From the NCBI RefSeq assembly GCF_031585635.1, contig NZ_CP134196.1, forward strand, positions 2,232,001 to 2,296,000: DNA of 64,000 bases. Direction: 5' to 3'. Positions within the stretch are counted from its first letter, which is position 1. The number at the start of each line of letters is the position of its first letter. The DNA comes from Paraburkholderia sp. FT54. GTDB taxonomy: Bacteria; Pseudomonadota; Gammaproteobacteria; Burkholderiales; Burkholderiaceae. This document shows, piece by piece, positions 50,198 to 59,239 of the stretch. Below the pieces are notes generated by a model. It did no database searches. It was not told the origin of the DNA and was given only the letters and a program-made list of their open reading frames with translations. The translations under genes and the position numbers were made by a program.

Positions 50198-50866
50198 TCA
50201 TTGAAGTTGAATCACGTTGCCGTGTGCATCCACGGGGACGAAAATAGTGGACGTGCGAACCTCGCGATGCGGGCTATCGTTAATCACGTCGCCGTTATCC
50301 AGCAGGCTGCCGACAACCGCATAGGCCATTTCGATATTGCCCGGCATACCGATGCCGGTAATGATTCGCGCGCGCGTACCGTCCGCATACTCGATGAAAT
50401 CACCGACACGGGCCGCCCGTTGATGTATTTCGCGAATCTCGAATGTGCCCGTTACCTCTTTAAGCACGCCGCCGCCTGGCGTAGTGGACCCTTGCACCGC
50501 GAAACGTGCCGAAGATTCGCGCGGCGGCGGCACATAGCCAGGATCAAAGAGCCCTTCCACGGGTTTGTCTTCACCTACGAATATTCCGCGCCCCGTCCAG
50601 ATGGCCGTAGTGATGCGATCGCCATTGCTGAGGCTGCTGCCGACGAGCGCGGCGGGCTTGTCGCAAATGACACAAGCACTTCCCGCACCGTCCATAATCA
50701 CCGCTTCGCTACCGTCGCTATACGTCACGATATCGCCCACGCACGCAAGCGGAAGACCCCCAATGCGAATATCCGAACCGCTCGTGACACAGCCGCCGCG
50801 CTCGGTGCGCGCGCCGACCGTTGCGAATACAAATTTGGTCCCGTTCCGTTCCTGCTGATGCGACAT
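50198..50866 (-). CDS. PAAR-like protein with internal duplication
   Basis: A 222-residue protein. The N-terminal PAAR-like unit has GARTERGGCVTSGSDI, VGDIVTYSDGSEAVIMDG and ALVGSSLSNGDRI. A second unit near residues 150-205 repeats the plan: VGDFIEYADGTRARIITG and AVVGSLLDNGDVIND. The ATG at 50866 follows GGGAGG, so the frame from 50908 is not used. First gene of the minus-strand T6SS-type island; no VgrG, Hcp or sheath genes are in the window. Confidence 0.8.
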   Translation of the reverse strand: MSHQQERNGTKFVFATVGARTERGGCVTSGSDIRIGGLPLACVGDIVTYSDGSEAVIMDGAGSACVICDKPAALVGSSLSNGDRITTAIWTGRGIFVGEDKPVEGLFDPGYVPPPRESSARFAVQGSTTPGGGVLKEVTGTFEIREIHQRAARVGDFIEYADGTRARIITGIGMPGNIEMAYAVVGSLLDNGDVINDSPHREVRTSTIFVPVDAHGNVIQLQ

Positions 50867-51267
50867 TTTCCAAGCCTCCCGAAGTAGACGAACATGACCA
50901 GTCACCAAAGCAACCGGTGCGAAGGCGGCAGCTCATTTGCCGGGCCAATCCGAAGGATCAGCGCTACCTTCTGCAGGCAAACATCGGTCAACTCCGAAAA
51001 AAGGGCCGGCTTATGCGTGTTGCATCGCGACGCGCATCTGATCGCAAACGTTTAGAAAAACAGGCGCCGCGACATGGCTGATTTGTGTGAGGGGCGATTT
51101 ATGGGACGCGCGTTATGAGACACCAGACTTGTCAAATGTCGGCCCAACACTAGTGCGTCGCGCTGCGGCGTGATCGAATCAGTCCGCCGGTTCACGAACA
51201 GGGGCAGGCATGAGTAGGCAGCGTTTTTTTCTTTCACCTCGCCGGGTCACCGTATTTCAGGCTCTGT
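50867..51267. other. Upstream region of the PAAR island, no gene seen
   Basis: About 400 bp between the first PAAR-like gene and the LacI-family remnant. Short frames here have no family resemblance. It should contain the island's promoter, but no convincing -35/-10 pair was identified. Confidence 0.5.
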
Positions 51268-51545
51268 CAACACCTCGCCGCGATCTTCGCGACCAACGAC
51301 CTGCTCGCGATCGGCGCGCCGCAGGCCTGATCACGCTGTGCCGTTCAGTACCCAACGACGTTCCTGTGATCGGTATTACGGACATTCAACTTGCCCATCA
51401 GGTGCACCCTGCCCTGACAACGGCCGCGATTCAAACCGCGGCGGTCGCGAAGTTGTCGATTGAAAGTCTGATCCGGCTGATCCAGGCGCCGCATCAGCAG
51501 CCGCCGAAGGTGCGCGCGTCGACCGGGCCGCGACGGCTGAAATGA
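51268..51545 (+). pseudogene. LacI-family regulator remnant (C-terminal part, frameshifted)
   Basis: Frame one reads HLAAIFATNDLLAIGAPQA then TGA at 51328-51330. After a shift the protein resumes with VPNDVPVIGITDIQLAHQVH, PALTTAAIQTAAVAK and LSIESLIRLIQAP to the stop at 51545. The order NDLLAIG, VPxDVxVIGxxDIxLA, PALTT is the LacI/GalR effector domain. The N-terminal DNA-binding half and the linking residues are gone. With the GH53 remnant at the other edge, it suggests that a galactan-type sugar locus once stood here. Confidence 0.72.
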
Positions 51546-51719
51546 ATTTGCAGGGTAATCAGCAGAAAATGCTGTCGCCGCCGCAAAAAAACGGCGTGCG
51601 AACCGCCAACGCCTCGATTGGCAATTTCATCGATTGCAGCGCAGGCGTAGCATCGATCCATCAATCGACGCGCGCGACGCGACCGCGCCGCATCAAGGGC
51701 AAACTGAAGGAGCAACCGA

Positions 51720-53192
51720 ATGTCTCTCGCATTGACACGCAATGAACTGATTCGCCCGCAGAACCTGATCGACGGAACCTGGACCGGCGCCGCCGACGGC
51801 GCCCGCTTTGCCGTCACCAACCCGGCTACCGGCGAGACGATCGTCGAAGTCGCGAACAGCGGCGCCGTGGACGCGCGCGCCGCCACCGACGCCGCAGCCC
51901 GCGCGTTCCCCGCATGGCGCGACAAACTGCCGCGCGAGCGCGCCGAGGTTTTGCGCCGCTGGCACGCGTTGATCGTCGCCAATACCGACGACCTCGCGAA
52001 GCTGATGTCGATGGAACAGGGCAAGCCGCTCGCGGAGGCCCGCGGCGAAGTCGCTTACGGCGCATCGTATGTGGCCTGGTTCGCCGACGAAGCGACCCGC
52101 ATCTACGGCGATCTGATTCCGCAGCAGCAGCGCGGCAAGCGCATGAGCGCGGTAAAGGAACCGGTCGGCGTGGTCGCCGCGATCACGCCGTGGAATTTCC
52201 CGCTGGCCATGATCGCCCGCAAGATCGCGCCCGCGCTCGCGGCCGGTTGCACGGTGGTCGCCAAGCCCGCCGAAGACACGCCGCTCACCGCGCTCGCCCT
52301 GGCTGCACTCGCGCAGGAAGCCGGTCTGCCGAACGGGGTGCTGAACATGCTGTCGGCGTCGCGTGAACAGGGGATTGCCGCAGTCGCCGATTGGCTCGCC
52401 GACGCGCGCGTGCGCAAGATCACCTTCACTGGTTCGACGCCGGTCGGCAAGCATCTCGCGCGTGAATCCGCGAGCACGCTGAAGAAACTCTCGCTGGAAT
52501 TGGGCGGCAACGCGCCCTTCATCGTGTTCGACGACGCCGATCTCGACGCGGCTGTCACCGGCCTGATGGCGGCGAAGTTCCGCAACGGCGGCCAGACCTG
52601 CGTCTGTCCGAATCGCGTGTACGTGCAAGCCGGCGTCTATGAGCGCTTCGCCGAATTGCTCGCGCGACGCGTCGCCGCTTTGAAGGTTGCGCCTGCAACG
52701 GACCCGCAAGCGCAGATCGGCCCGATGATCAACGAACGCGCGATCGACAAGATTGCCCGTCACGTGGAAGACGCCGTCAAACACGGCGCGAAAGTGCTGG
52801 TGGGCGGCAAGCGCCTGACGGAACTCGGCCCGAACTATTACGCGCCGACCGTGCTGACGGATGCGCGGGACGACATGCTGTTCTGCTGCGAAGAGACTTT
52901 TGGCCCGGTCGTGCCGCTGTTCCGTTTCGACCACGAAGCCGACGCGATCCGCCTCGCCAACGACACGCCATTCGGCCTCGCCGCCTACTTCTATACGCAG
53001 GACGTGCGGCGTATCAATCGCGTGGCCGGGCAGCTGGAAGCGGGGGTGATCGGCATCAATGAAGGCGCGGTGTCGAGCGAAGCGGCGCCGTTTGGTGGCG
53101 TGAAGGAATCGGGCTATGGCCGCGAAGGGTCGAAGTACGGACTCGACGATTACATGTCGATCAAGTACCTGTGCCAGGGCGGGCTTGATTGA
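51720..53192 (+). CDS. gabD: NAD(P)-dependent succinate-semialdehyde dehydrogenase
   Basis: A 490-residue aldehyde dehydrogenase of the GabD type. AITPWNFPLAMIARKIAPAL, SLELGGNAPFIVFDDADL (general-base Glu) and NGGQTCVCPNRVYV (catalytic Cys) match succinate-semialdehyde dehydrogenases closely. It finishes GABA and putrescine breakdown by making succinate, linking to the amine oxidase and aminotransferase genes elsewhere in the window. AAGGAGCAACCGA precedes the ATG. Monocistronic, with a hairpin terminator after it. Confidence 0.92.
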   Translation: MSLALTRNELIRPQNLIDGTWTGAADGARFAVTNPATGETIVEVANSGAVDARAATDAAARAFPAWRDKLPRERAEVLRRWHALIVANTDDLAKLMSMEQGKPLAEARGEVAYGASYVAWFADEATRIYGDLIPQQQRGKRMSAVKEPVGVVAAITPWNFPLAMIARKIAPALAAGCTVVAKPAEDTPLTALALAALAQEAGLPNGVLNMLSASREQGIAAVADWLADARVRKITFTGSTPVGKHLARESASTLKKLSLELGGNAPFIVFDDADLDAAVTGLMAAKFRNGGQTCVCPNRVYVQAGVYERFAELLARRVAALKVAPATDPQAQIGPMINERAIDKIARHVEDAVKHGAKVLVGGKRLTELGPNYYAPTVLTDARDDMLFCCEETFGPVVPLFRFDHEADAIRLANDTPFGLAAYFYTQDVRRINRVAGQLEAGVIGINEGAVSSEAAPFGGVKESGYGREGSKYGLDDYMSIKYLCQGGLD

Positions 53193-53231
53193 CGAACCGC
53201 AGTCCGGCTTGTGCCTGATTGCCTGAACGTT

Positions 53232-53289
53232 CTGCCGCCGAAGGCCAACGCCTCTCTTCAAAGAGGCGGTGCGCCGAGGCGGCAGTTTT
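53232..53289 (+). terminator. Nested hairpin terminator after gabD
   Basis: Outer arms CTGCCGCC (53232-53239) and GGCGGCAG (53278-53285) enclose an inner stem CGCCTCT-CTTCAA-AGAGGCG (53249-53268) and are followed by TTTT. It lies between convergent genes and may serve the minus strand as well, though that side has no T-tract. Confidence 0.75.
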
Positions 53290-53299
53290 CATTCAAACA

Positions 53300-54025
53300 C
53301 TACTTCTGCAGCAAAGCCTGCTGATGCGCTTTCACCAGATCGGCCATGCTATTGAAGCGGAAATCGATCTTTGGCTGCGAACCCGGATCCATCGTCGCGC
53401 CGAAGCCCTGTTTCCCGTGCCGCCGATAAATCCAGCACGACGCCAGACCAAACCCGTTCGCCGGTTGATGGTCGTGGAACAGGCTCTCGGCCGTGTGCAA
53501 GATCTTCTCTTTCCCGATGCCGCGCTCGCCCAGCTTTTCCAGCATGTACTCGAAATTGCGCGGCGACGGCTTGTATGAACCAACGTCTTCGGCCGTGATG
53601 ATCGCGTCGAACTCGATCTGCAGTTTCGCGTTGCTATAAGCGAAGCTTTCGTTGTCGACGTTCGACAGAATCACGAGCTTGTAATGCCGCTTCAGGTATT
53701 GCAACGCCGCGACCGAATCGTCGAACGCCGGCCAGTTCTGAATGGACTTGCCGTACACCACGCAATCGGCGAGCGTGCACGGCACCTGCCATTCTTCCGC
53801 GAGACGCTTGTAGACGATCGGCAGGAGTTCCTGATAACGCCGCCCCGGCGTGTATTTCTGCTGCGACGATTCGTGCCGCGCGTGCGCTTCGAGCACCTGG
53901 TCGCGCGTGAGCCGCGGTTCGACGCGCGCAAGAAGCGGCCGCAAGCCTTCGAAAATACCTGTTTCCCAGTCGATCAATGTCCCATAGCAGTCGAAGGTCA
54001 GCGTATTGAAGTCGGTCAGTCGCAT
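53300..54025 (-). CDS. Haloacid dehalogenase type II-like HAD hydrolase, second homologue
   Basis: A 241-residue HAD-IA protein. [16 protein letters not shown] carries the nucleophilic Asp, [11 protein letters not shown] the motif II Ser, and [13 protein letters not shown] the Lys; [16 protein letters not shown] is the acidic-region equivalent. It differs from the gene at 34206 by its longer cap region. Monocistronic and divergent from the MHS transporter. Substrate unknown: 2-haloacids or phosphate esters. Confidence 0.88.
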   Translation of the reverse strand: MRLTDFNTLTFDCYGTLIDWETGIFEGLRPLLARVEPRLTRDQVLEAHARHESSQQKYTPGRRYQELLPIVYKRLAEEWQVPCTLADCVVYGKSIQNWPAFDDSVAALQYLKRHYKLVILSNVDNESFAYSNAKLQIEFDAIITAEDVGSYKPSPRNFEYMLEKLGERGIGKEKILHTAESLFHDHQPANGFGLASCWIYRRHGKQGFGATMDPGSQPKIDFRFNSMADLVKAHQQALLQK

Positions 54026-54179
54026 TCCATTTCCCTCCGTGGTTCGCAGATAAGACCACAGTGTAGAGGCGTGGCCTGTGCTTCACCAAATCTCAGTTCG
54101 CCGAACAAAAAAATCATTCCGCTCTCAGGAAAACGCCAACACGCCCTTCGCGGCAACGGCCTCGCGCGAAATTGCGTAA

Positions 54180-54243
54180 CCGTCATGCACACGATTCATG
54201 ACGGCCATTTTTGGCCCGAATTTGACCGCGTTTTCTCGCGGTC
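54180..54243. promoter_or_regulatory. Two perfect inverted repeats in front of the MHS transporter
   Basis: CCGTCATG-N9-CATGACGG (54180-54204) and GACCGCG-TTTTCT-CGCGGTC (54224-54243) lie in the 323-bp divergent region 54026-54348. The first has the spacing of an operator, the second looks like an RNA hairpin. No gene was seen in the remainder of the region. Confidence 0.5.
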
Positions 54244-54348
54244 CTATCGTTCGACCATCCCCGCCGGGCTCGTCTCGCCGCTCCTGCCGAACACCATGGC
54301 GAGAACGCGCGACCCTCCACATCGTGACTCCACTTGCCATGACCTGCC

Positions 54349-55707
54349 ATGAATTCTGACGCGACAGCCGCTCTGACACCCCTGCCCGCCATCCGGCCCA
54401 CCAGCAAGGTACGTCGCGCGGTGACGACCGCCGTGCTCGGGCAGATTCTCGAATGGTACGACTTCTTTCTGTATGGCACCGCCGCCGCGCTCGTGTTCGG
54501 CAAGCTGTTCTTTCCGGTCGGCAGCGATCCGCTGACGGGCACGATCGCGGCATTCGGCGGCTTTACGGTGGGCTTCATCGCTCGGCCCATCGGCGGCGTG
54601 TTGTGCGGCCATATCGGCGACCGCTACGGCCGCAAGACGGTGATGATGCTGACGCTGCTCGTCATGGGCACGGCCACTGCCTGCATGGGTCTTCTGCCGA
54701 CCTATCAGCAGATCGGCCTCGCGGCGCCCGTCATGCTGGTGCTGTTGCGCATCCTGCAAGGCCTCGCCGCCGGCGGCGAATGGAGCGGCAGCATCCTGCT
54801 GATTCACGAAAGCGCGCCGGCCTCCCGACGCGGTGCGCTGGCCGCGTGGAGTCCATGCGGCGCGGCGTTCGGCTTCGTGCTGTCCACCGCCGCGTTTCTT
54901 CTCGTGCAAACGCTCTCGCCCGCCGACTTTCACAGCTGGGGCTGGCGCGTGCCGTTCCTCTGCAGCGCCGTGCTGGTCGCACTCGGCCTGTGGATGCGCC
55001 GCTCCGTCGACGAAAGCGCGGAATTCGCCGAGGTCAAGGCCACGCGCCGCGACGCCCGCATGCCGATTGTCGAAGTGCTGCGCCAATGCCCGCGTCAGGT
55101 GCTGACGGTGTTCGGTCTGCGCTTCGGTGAAGGCGCGGCGTCGTACATCTTCTTTGCGTTCTCGATTGCATATGGCCAGTTCATCGGCCTCAAATCGAGC
55201 TGGGTGCTCAGCGGCCTGACCGTGTCGATGCTGCTGATGATCCCCGTGTCCCTCTTGATGGGACGCCTCACGGACCGGGTCGGCCGCAAGCCGGTCTATC
55301 TCGCCGGCGCCGTGGCGATGGTGCTGGTCGCCTACCCGTATTTCACGCTGCTCGGCTCCGGCGTGCTGTGGAAAGTCATCACGGCGCTCGTGCTCGCCAA
55401 CAGCATCACGCTCGGCATTCTCGAAGGCGCGCAACCCGCTTTCATCAGCGAGTTGCTGCCCGTTCACCTGCGCTTCTCGGGGCTCGGCATCGGCCGCGAG
55501 ATTTCGTCGGTACTCGGCGGCGGACTCTCGCCGATGGTGGCGACCGCGCTGCTCGCACATTACCGCAGCGCCGCGCCAGTGGCCATTTATCTGGTCGTGC
55601 TCGGTTCGATCACGGTACTCGCTACCTGTTTCGCACCGGAGACCTTTCCCAAAGCACTGCGGCTTCAGGCGAAAGCCAAAGAGCACGTCGAGCACGAAAG
55701 CGTCTGA
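54349..55707 (+). CDS. MFS transporter, metabolite:H+ symporter (MHS) family
   Basis: A 452-residue 12-span transporter. LGQILEWYDFFLYGTAAALVF in the first span is the MHS signature (ShiA, KgtP, citrate transporters), RPIGGVLCGHIGDRYGRK the loop 2-3 motif, and GEWSGSILLIHESAP the span 5 region. It is followed 46 bp later by the flavin monooxygenase, so it probably imports that enzyme's substrate, an organic or aromatic acid. Confidence 0.9.
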   Translation: MNSDATAALTPLPAIRPTSKVRRAVTTAVLGQILEWYDFFLYGTAAALVFGKLFFPVGSDPLTGTIAAFGGFTVGFIARPIGGVLCGHIGDRYGRKTVMMLTLLVMGTATACMGLLPTYQQIGLAAPVMLVLLRILQGLAAGGEWSGSILLIHESAPASRRGALAAWSPCGAAFGFVLSTAAFLLVQTLSPADFHSWGWRVPFLCSAVLVALGLWMRRSVDESAEFAEVKATRRDARMPIVEVLRQCPRQVLTVFGLRFGEGAASYIFFAFSIAYGQFIGLKSSWVLSGLTVSMLLMIPVSLLMGRLTDRVGRKPVYLAGAVAMVLVAYPYFTLLGSGVLWKVITALVLANSITLGILEGAQPAFISELLPVHLRFSGLGIGREISSVLGGGLSPMVATALLAHYRSAAPVAIYLVVLGSITVLATCFAPETFPKALRLQAKAKEHVEHESV

Positions 55708-55753
55708 CGCCTCGTCGCCCGAAACCACTTACTTCCTTTCCCAAGCCGTCATC

Positions 55754-56971
55754 ATGCAAAGCCTTCAGATGAGCAGTGTTTCGACCTACGCCTACGAACC
55801 TCGCGCCACCGGTCACGCGGATCCCTACCCCGATTACGCAGGCCCGCTCACGCTCGACGCGCTGATCGGCGAGATCGCGCGCCGTCGCGACGAGTTCGAT
55901 CAACTCTCCCATGTCCCGCGCGACATGATCGCGAAGATGAAGCGCGCCGGCATCTTTCGCGCAAGCACGCCGCAACGCTTCGGAGGCGACGCGCTGCCGC
56001 CGGCGCAATTCCTGCGGATGCTCGAGCGCATCGCGATCGCCGACGGCTCCGCCGCCTGGGTCGCCGCGTTCGGCTCCGCGAACACCTATCTCGCCGCCTT
56101 GCCGATCGAAACGCAGCAGCAGATTTATGCCACCGGCCCCGACCAGGTTTTCTCGGGCGGCCTGTATCCGCTGCAACCGGCCACCAAAGCGCCGGGCGGC
56201 TTCGTCGTCAGCGGGCAATGGCGCTTCGCGAGCGGCTGCAAGGGCGCGGACTGGATCGGCGTCGGCATCGGCGGCACGCCCGCCAATTCCGGCGATGCCG
56301 GCGCGGGCAAGCCGTTCACCGCCGTGTTCCCCGCGCAGGAAGTGGAGATCGTCGAGAACTGGAACGTGGTCGGCATGCAGGGAACCGGCAGCCATGATTT
56401 GCGGCTGCGCGAGAAATTCGTCGATGCGCAATGGACCTTCGTGCGCGGCGGCGCGGCGCTGATCGACGAGCCGCTCTACCGCTACCCCGCCGTCGCGTAT
56501 CAGGCGCAGGTGCACGCCGCCGTCAACATCGGCCTCGCGCGTGCGGCGCTCGATCTGCTGACAGGCATGTCCGGCTCGACCAAAACCACTACCGGCGCGC
56601 CGCGCCTCGCCGACCGTGGCTATTACCGTTCGGGGCTCGCGAAAGCGGAGGCCAACTGGCGCAGCGCCCGCGCGTTCTTCTACGAATCCGCCGAGGCCGC
56701 ATGGCAAACGCTGATCGACGGCGATCCGGTCTCGCAGGAACAGGCCAATCTGTTGCGTCTGAGCGCGACGCATGCCGCGCAGATCGGCGCGGAAGTGGTG
56801 ATGCAGGCGTATCAGATGGCGGGCGTCGCCGCGATTTATCGCGAGAACCGGTTGCAGCGTCTCGTGCGGGATTCGATCGTCGTGACGCAGCACGCGTTTC
56901 TGGGCGAAGGCACGTATGACGCATCCGGCGCGTTGTTCGCCGGCGTGCCGCCGGTCACGCCTTTTCCGTGA
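55754..56971 (+). CDS. Group D flavin-dependent monooxygenase, acyl-CoA-dehydrogenase fold
   Basis: A 405-residue protein of the acyl-CoA dehydrogenase superfamily, of the oxygenase type (HpaA-C2/HsaA/DszC-like). LSHVPRDMIAKMKRAGIFR and PQRFGGDALPPAQFLRMLE are N-terminal, DGSAAWVAAFGSANTY the flavin region, and QATKAPGGFVVSGQWRFASG-like strands the middle domain. The dehydrogenase Glu is not evident. Such enzymes use reduced flavin from a separate reductase, encoded next with 4-bp overlap. Likely hydroxylates the compound imported by the MHS transporter. Confidence 0.85.
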   Translation: MQSLQMSSVSTYAYEPRATGHADPYPDYAGPLTLDALIGEIARRRDEFDQLSHVPRDMIAKMKRAGIFRASTPQRFGGDALPPAQFLRMLERIAIADGSAAWVAAFGSANTYLAALPIETQQQIYATGPDQVFSGGLYPLQPATKAPGGFVVSGQWRFASGCKGADWIGVGIGGTPANSGDAGAGKPFTAVFPAQEVEIVENWNVVGMQGTGSHDLRLREKFVDAQWTFVRGGAALIDEPLYRYPAVAYQAQVHAAVNIGLARAALDLLTGMSGSTKTTTGAPRLADRGYYRSGLAKAEANWRSARAFFYESAEAAWQTLIDGDPVSQEQANLLRLSATHAAQIGAEVVMQAYQMAGVAAIYRENRLQRLVRDSIVVTQHAFLGEGTYDASGALFAGVPPVTPFP

Positions 56972-57012
56972 CGCAGCGCGCCCTGCCCCTTGCCATGCAA
57001 AAGGAAAAGATC

Positions 57013-57549
57013 GTGACGACCGAAGACACCAGAAAGCGTTTCCGCGATGCGATGGCGTGCCTGCCGGCCGCCGTCAACATCATCACCACGGACGGACCCG
57101 GCGGCCGCTGCGGCATCACGGCAAGCGCGGTGTGCTCGGTGACCGACGCGCCGCCGACCATGCTCGTCTGTATCAATCAGGCCAGCTATGTGCATGACGT
57201 ACTGCATCGCAACCGCAGCGTGTGCATCAACGTGCTGGCCGCCGAGTGCCAGGAACTCGCGCGTGATTTCGCCGGCATGACAGCGTGCTCGATGGACGAG
57301 CGCTTCGGACGCCACGCATGGACGGACGGCGCGTCGTCGGCGCCGGTGCTTGCGGATGCGATCGCCAGTCTCGAAGGCGAGATCGTCGACATCAAGACGG
57401 TCGGCTCGCACTCGGTCATGTTCGCGCAGATCCGCCACATTGCGCTGCGCTCGGATGGCGACGGACTCATCTATTTCGGCCGGCAGTTTCACCGTCTGAC
57501 ACGTCCGCAAGCGGTGGTGCCGTCGGTTGCCGCGCAAGGCGCGAGGTGA
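57013..57549 (+). CDS. Flavin reductase family protein (HpaC-like)
   Basis: About 178 residues. RFRDAMACLPAAVNIITTDG and GGRCGITASAVCSVTDAPPTMLVCIN form the FMN-binding split barrel of two-component monooxygenase reductases; HSVMFAQIRHIAL closes it. It supplies reduced flavin to the oxygenase upstream. The start is uncertain: GTG at 57013 has AAGGAAAAG in front, while GTG at 56968 would overlap the oxygenase stop and ATG at 56995 has no clear ribosome site. Confidence 0.85.
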   Translation: MTTEDTRKRFRDAMACLPAAVNIITTDGPGGRCGITASAVCSVTDAPPTMLVCINQASYVHDVLHRNRSVCINVLAAECQELARDFAGMTACSMDERFGRHAWTDGASSAPVLADAIASLEGEIVDIKTVGSHSVMFAQIRHIALRSDGDGLIYFGRQFHRLTRPQAVVPSVAAQGAR

Positions 57550-58259
57550 GCGTGGAAGTCTGCTTCTTTCTAATTGGGCACGGTGCGACTGGGCTTGAAA
57601 CACGATCTCTCGATCTGTCGGGCTTCCACGCAGCATCACGCGATACAGAAGGATTACGCCGTTTCGTGATCCACGTGCCCGCGAAATCGGACGACTGCGA
57701 TCCTCTGTCGAAGACCGACGCTTCCGCGCGACCTCGCTGCGTGCTGCAATGGTATTTCGACGACCTCGGACTGCTCGAACAGGCACTGCAACCAGAAGGT
57801 ACGATGCATGACATAGTGGACGGATCTGCTAGCACGGGGCTCGCCTTCACGCAGCAAGCCATGGCAGTCAGGAGCTTCGCAACCCCGGATCCAGTCGACC
57901 TCGACACTCCCACCGAACGCTGCACCTACCTCGTCAGCTACGAAGGCGAAGCGCAAGACTTCAACGCGTGGCTCTCGCATTACCTCGCGCATCACCCACC
58001 GCTGATGGCGCAATTGCCCGGCATTCGCGAGCTGGAAATCTATACGCGGCTCGATTACCGCTCTGGTCTCGGCATCGAACGCGCCACGGCCATGCAACGC
58101 AACAAAGTCGTCTTCGATCATGCCGCTTCGCTAAGGGCTGCGCTGGCGTCGCCGATTCGCGCCAGCATGAAGCGGGACTTCAACGCCTTTCCGCCCTACA
58201 GCGGCGCGACGCTGCATTTCCCTATGCGCAGCATTTACGGTAATCTGAAACCCAAATAA
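57546..58259 (+). CDS. EthD-like dimeric alpha-beta barrel protein
   Basis: A 237-residue protein beginning with GTG that overlaps the reductase stop (GTGA). The C-terminal half holds NAWLSHYLAHHPPLMAQLPGIRELEIYTR, the EthD/ABM-type pattern of a His-rich helix and following strand. The N-terminal half is a weaker repeat of similar size (FFLIGHGATGLETRSLDLS, RFVIHVPAKS). EthD proteins accompany oxygenases as helper or product-processing barrels. It ends the transporter/oxygenase/reductase unit. Confidence 0.6.
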   Translation: MSVEVCFFLIGHGATGLETRSLDLSGFHAASRDTEGLRRFVIHVPAKSDDCDPLSKTDASARPRCVLQWYFDDLGLLEQALQPEGTMHDIVDGSASTGLAFTQQAMAVRSFATPDPVDLDTPTERCTYLVSYEGEAQDFNAWLSHYLAHHPPLMAQLPGIRELEIYTRLDYRSGLGIERATAMQRNKVVFDHAASLRAALASPIRASMKRDFNAFPPYSGATLHFPMRSIYGNLKPK

Positions 58260-58288
58260 ACGCCCGCCCTCGCCGCGATCCGAACGTC

Positions 58289-59239
58289 ATGACCAAGTCG
58301 CACCCCGGCATTACGGATTTGAACCTGCTGCGCGTGTTTCTGGCCATCTCCGATCTGCGCAGCCTGACCGCCGCGGGCGAGCGTCTCGGACTCACTCAAC
58401 CGGCGGTCAGCCACGCCTTGCGCCGGCTACGCATCTTGTTCGACGACCCGCTGTTCGTTCGCACGCCCACCGGCATGGTGCCCACCGACGCCGCCTTGCG
58501 CTTGCACACGCCGCTCACGCAGGCGTTCGGGATCATCAACCTCGCGGTCCAGCAAATCGCCAAGTTCGATCCCGCCACGGCGCAGCGCGCGTTTCGCGTG
58601 TCCATGTCGGATATGTCGGAGTTCTATTTTCTGCCGCCGCTTCTTTCCATGCTCGACCGCAGCGCGCGCGGCATTCGCCTGGAGATTGCGAACGTCTCCG
58701 TCGACTCGGTGAGCTCCGCGATGCGCAGCGGCGAGATCGATCTTGCGCTCGGCTATGTGCCCGGTCTCGATCCGGGTTGCGTGAGCAAGACGCTCTTCGT
58801 CGACGAGCATGTTTGCGTGGTGCGGGCCGGCCACCCGCTGCGCAAACAGAAGCCGACCAAAGAAGACCTGGCGAGCCTGCGTTACGTGTATGCCAGCACG
58901 AACGCGACCGGCCACCGCATGGTGGAACAGTGGCTCGAAGAGTTGAATCTGCGCCGGGATATCGTGCTGCGCCTGCCGCATTTCGTGGTGGCGCCGGAGA
59001 TCGTCCAGCATACCGACCTCGCCGTGATTTTCCCGCGCAGTATCGCGCAGCGCTTTAACCGCAACAAAGCCTTTCGCATTCTGCCCTTGCCCTTCGCGCT
59101 GCCGCCCATCGAAATTCAGGTCCATTCGCATTCGCAATTTTCGGCTGATCCAGGCATTGCCTGGCTGCTCAATGAGATTTACGACATGTTCCACCAACCA
59201 TCGGTTAGCGATAAGACGCGAGCGGGAACACCGCTATGA
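58289..59239 (+). CDS. LysR family transcriptional regulator
   Basis: A 316-residue LTTR. LNLLRVFLAISDLRSLTAAG and RLGLTQPAVSHALRRLRILFDD is the winged helix in the NodD/PcpR-like style (NLLxxFxxL, LGLTQPAVSHALxRLR). The effector domain follows. It starts 29 bp after the EthD-like gene and its stop overlaps the next LysR start (ATGA), so it is transcribed with both. Probably controls the monooxygenase unit. Confidence 0.9.
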   Translation: MTKSHPGITDLNLLRVFLAISDLRSLTAAGERLGLTQPAVSHALRRLRILFDDPLFVRTPTGMVPTDAALRLHTPLTQAFGIINLAVQQIAKFDPATAQRAFRVSMSDMSEFYFLPPLLSMLDRSARGIRLEIANVSVDSVSSAMRSGEIDLALGYVPGLDPGCVSKTLFVDEHVCVVRAGHPLRKQKPTKEDLASLRYVYASTNATGHRMVEQWLEELNLRRDIVLRLPHFVVAPEIVQHTDLAVIFPRSIAQRFNRNKAFRILPLPFALPPIEIQVHSHSQFSADPGIAWLLNEIYDMFHQPSVSDKTRAGTPL

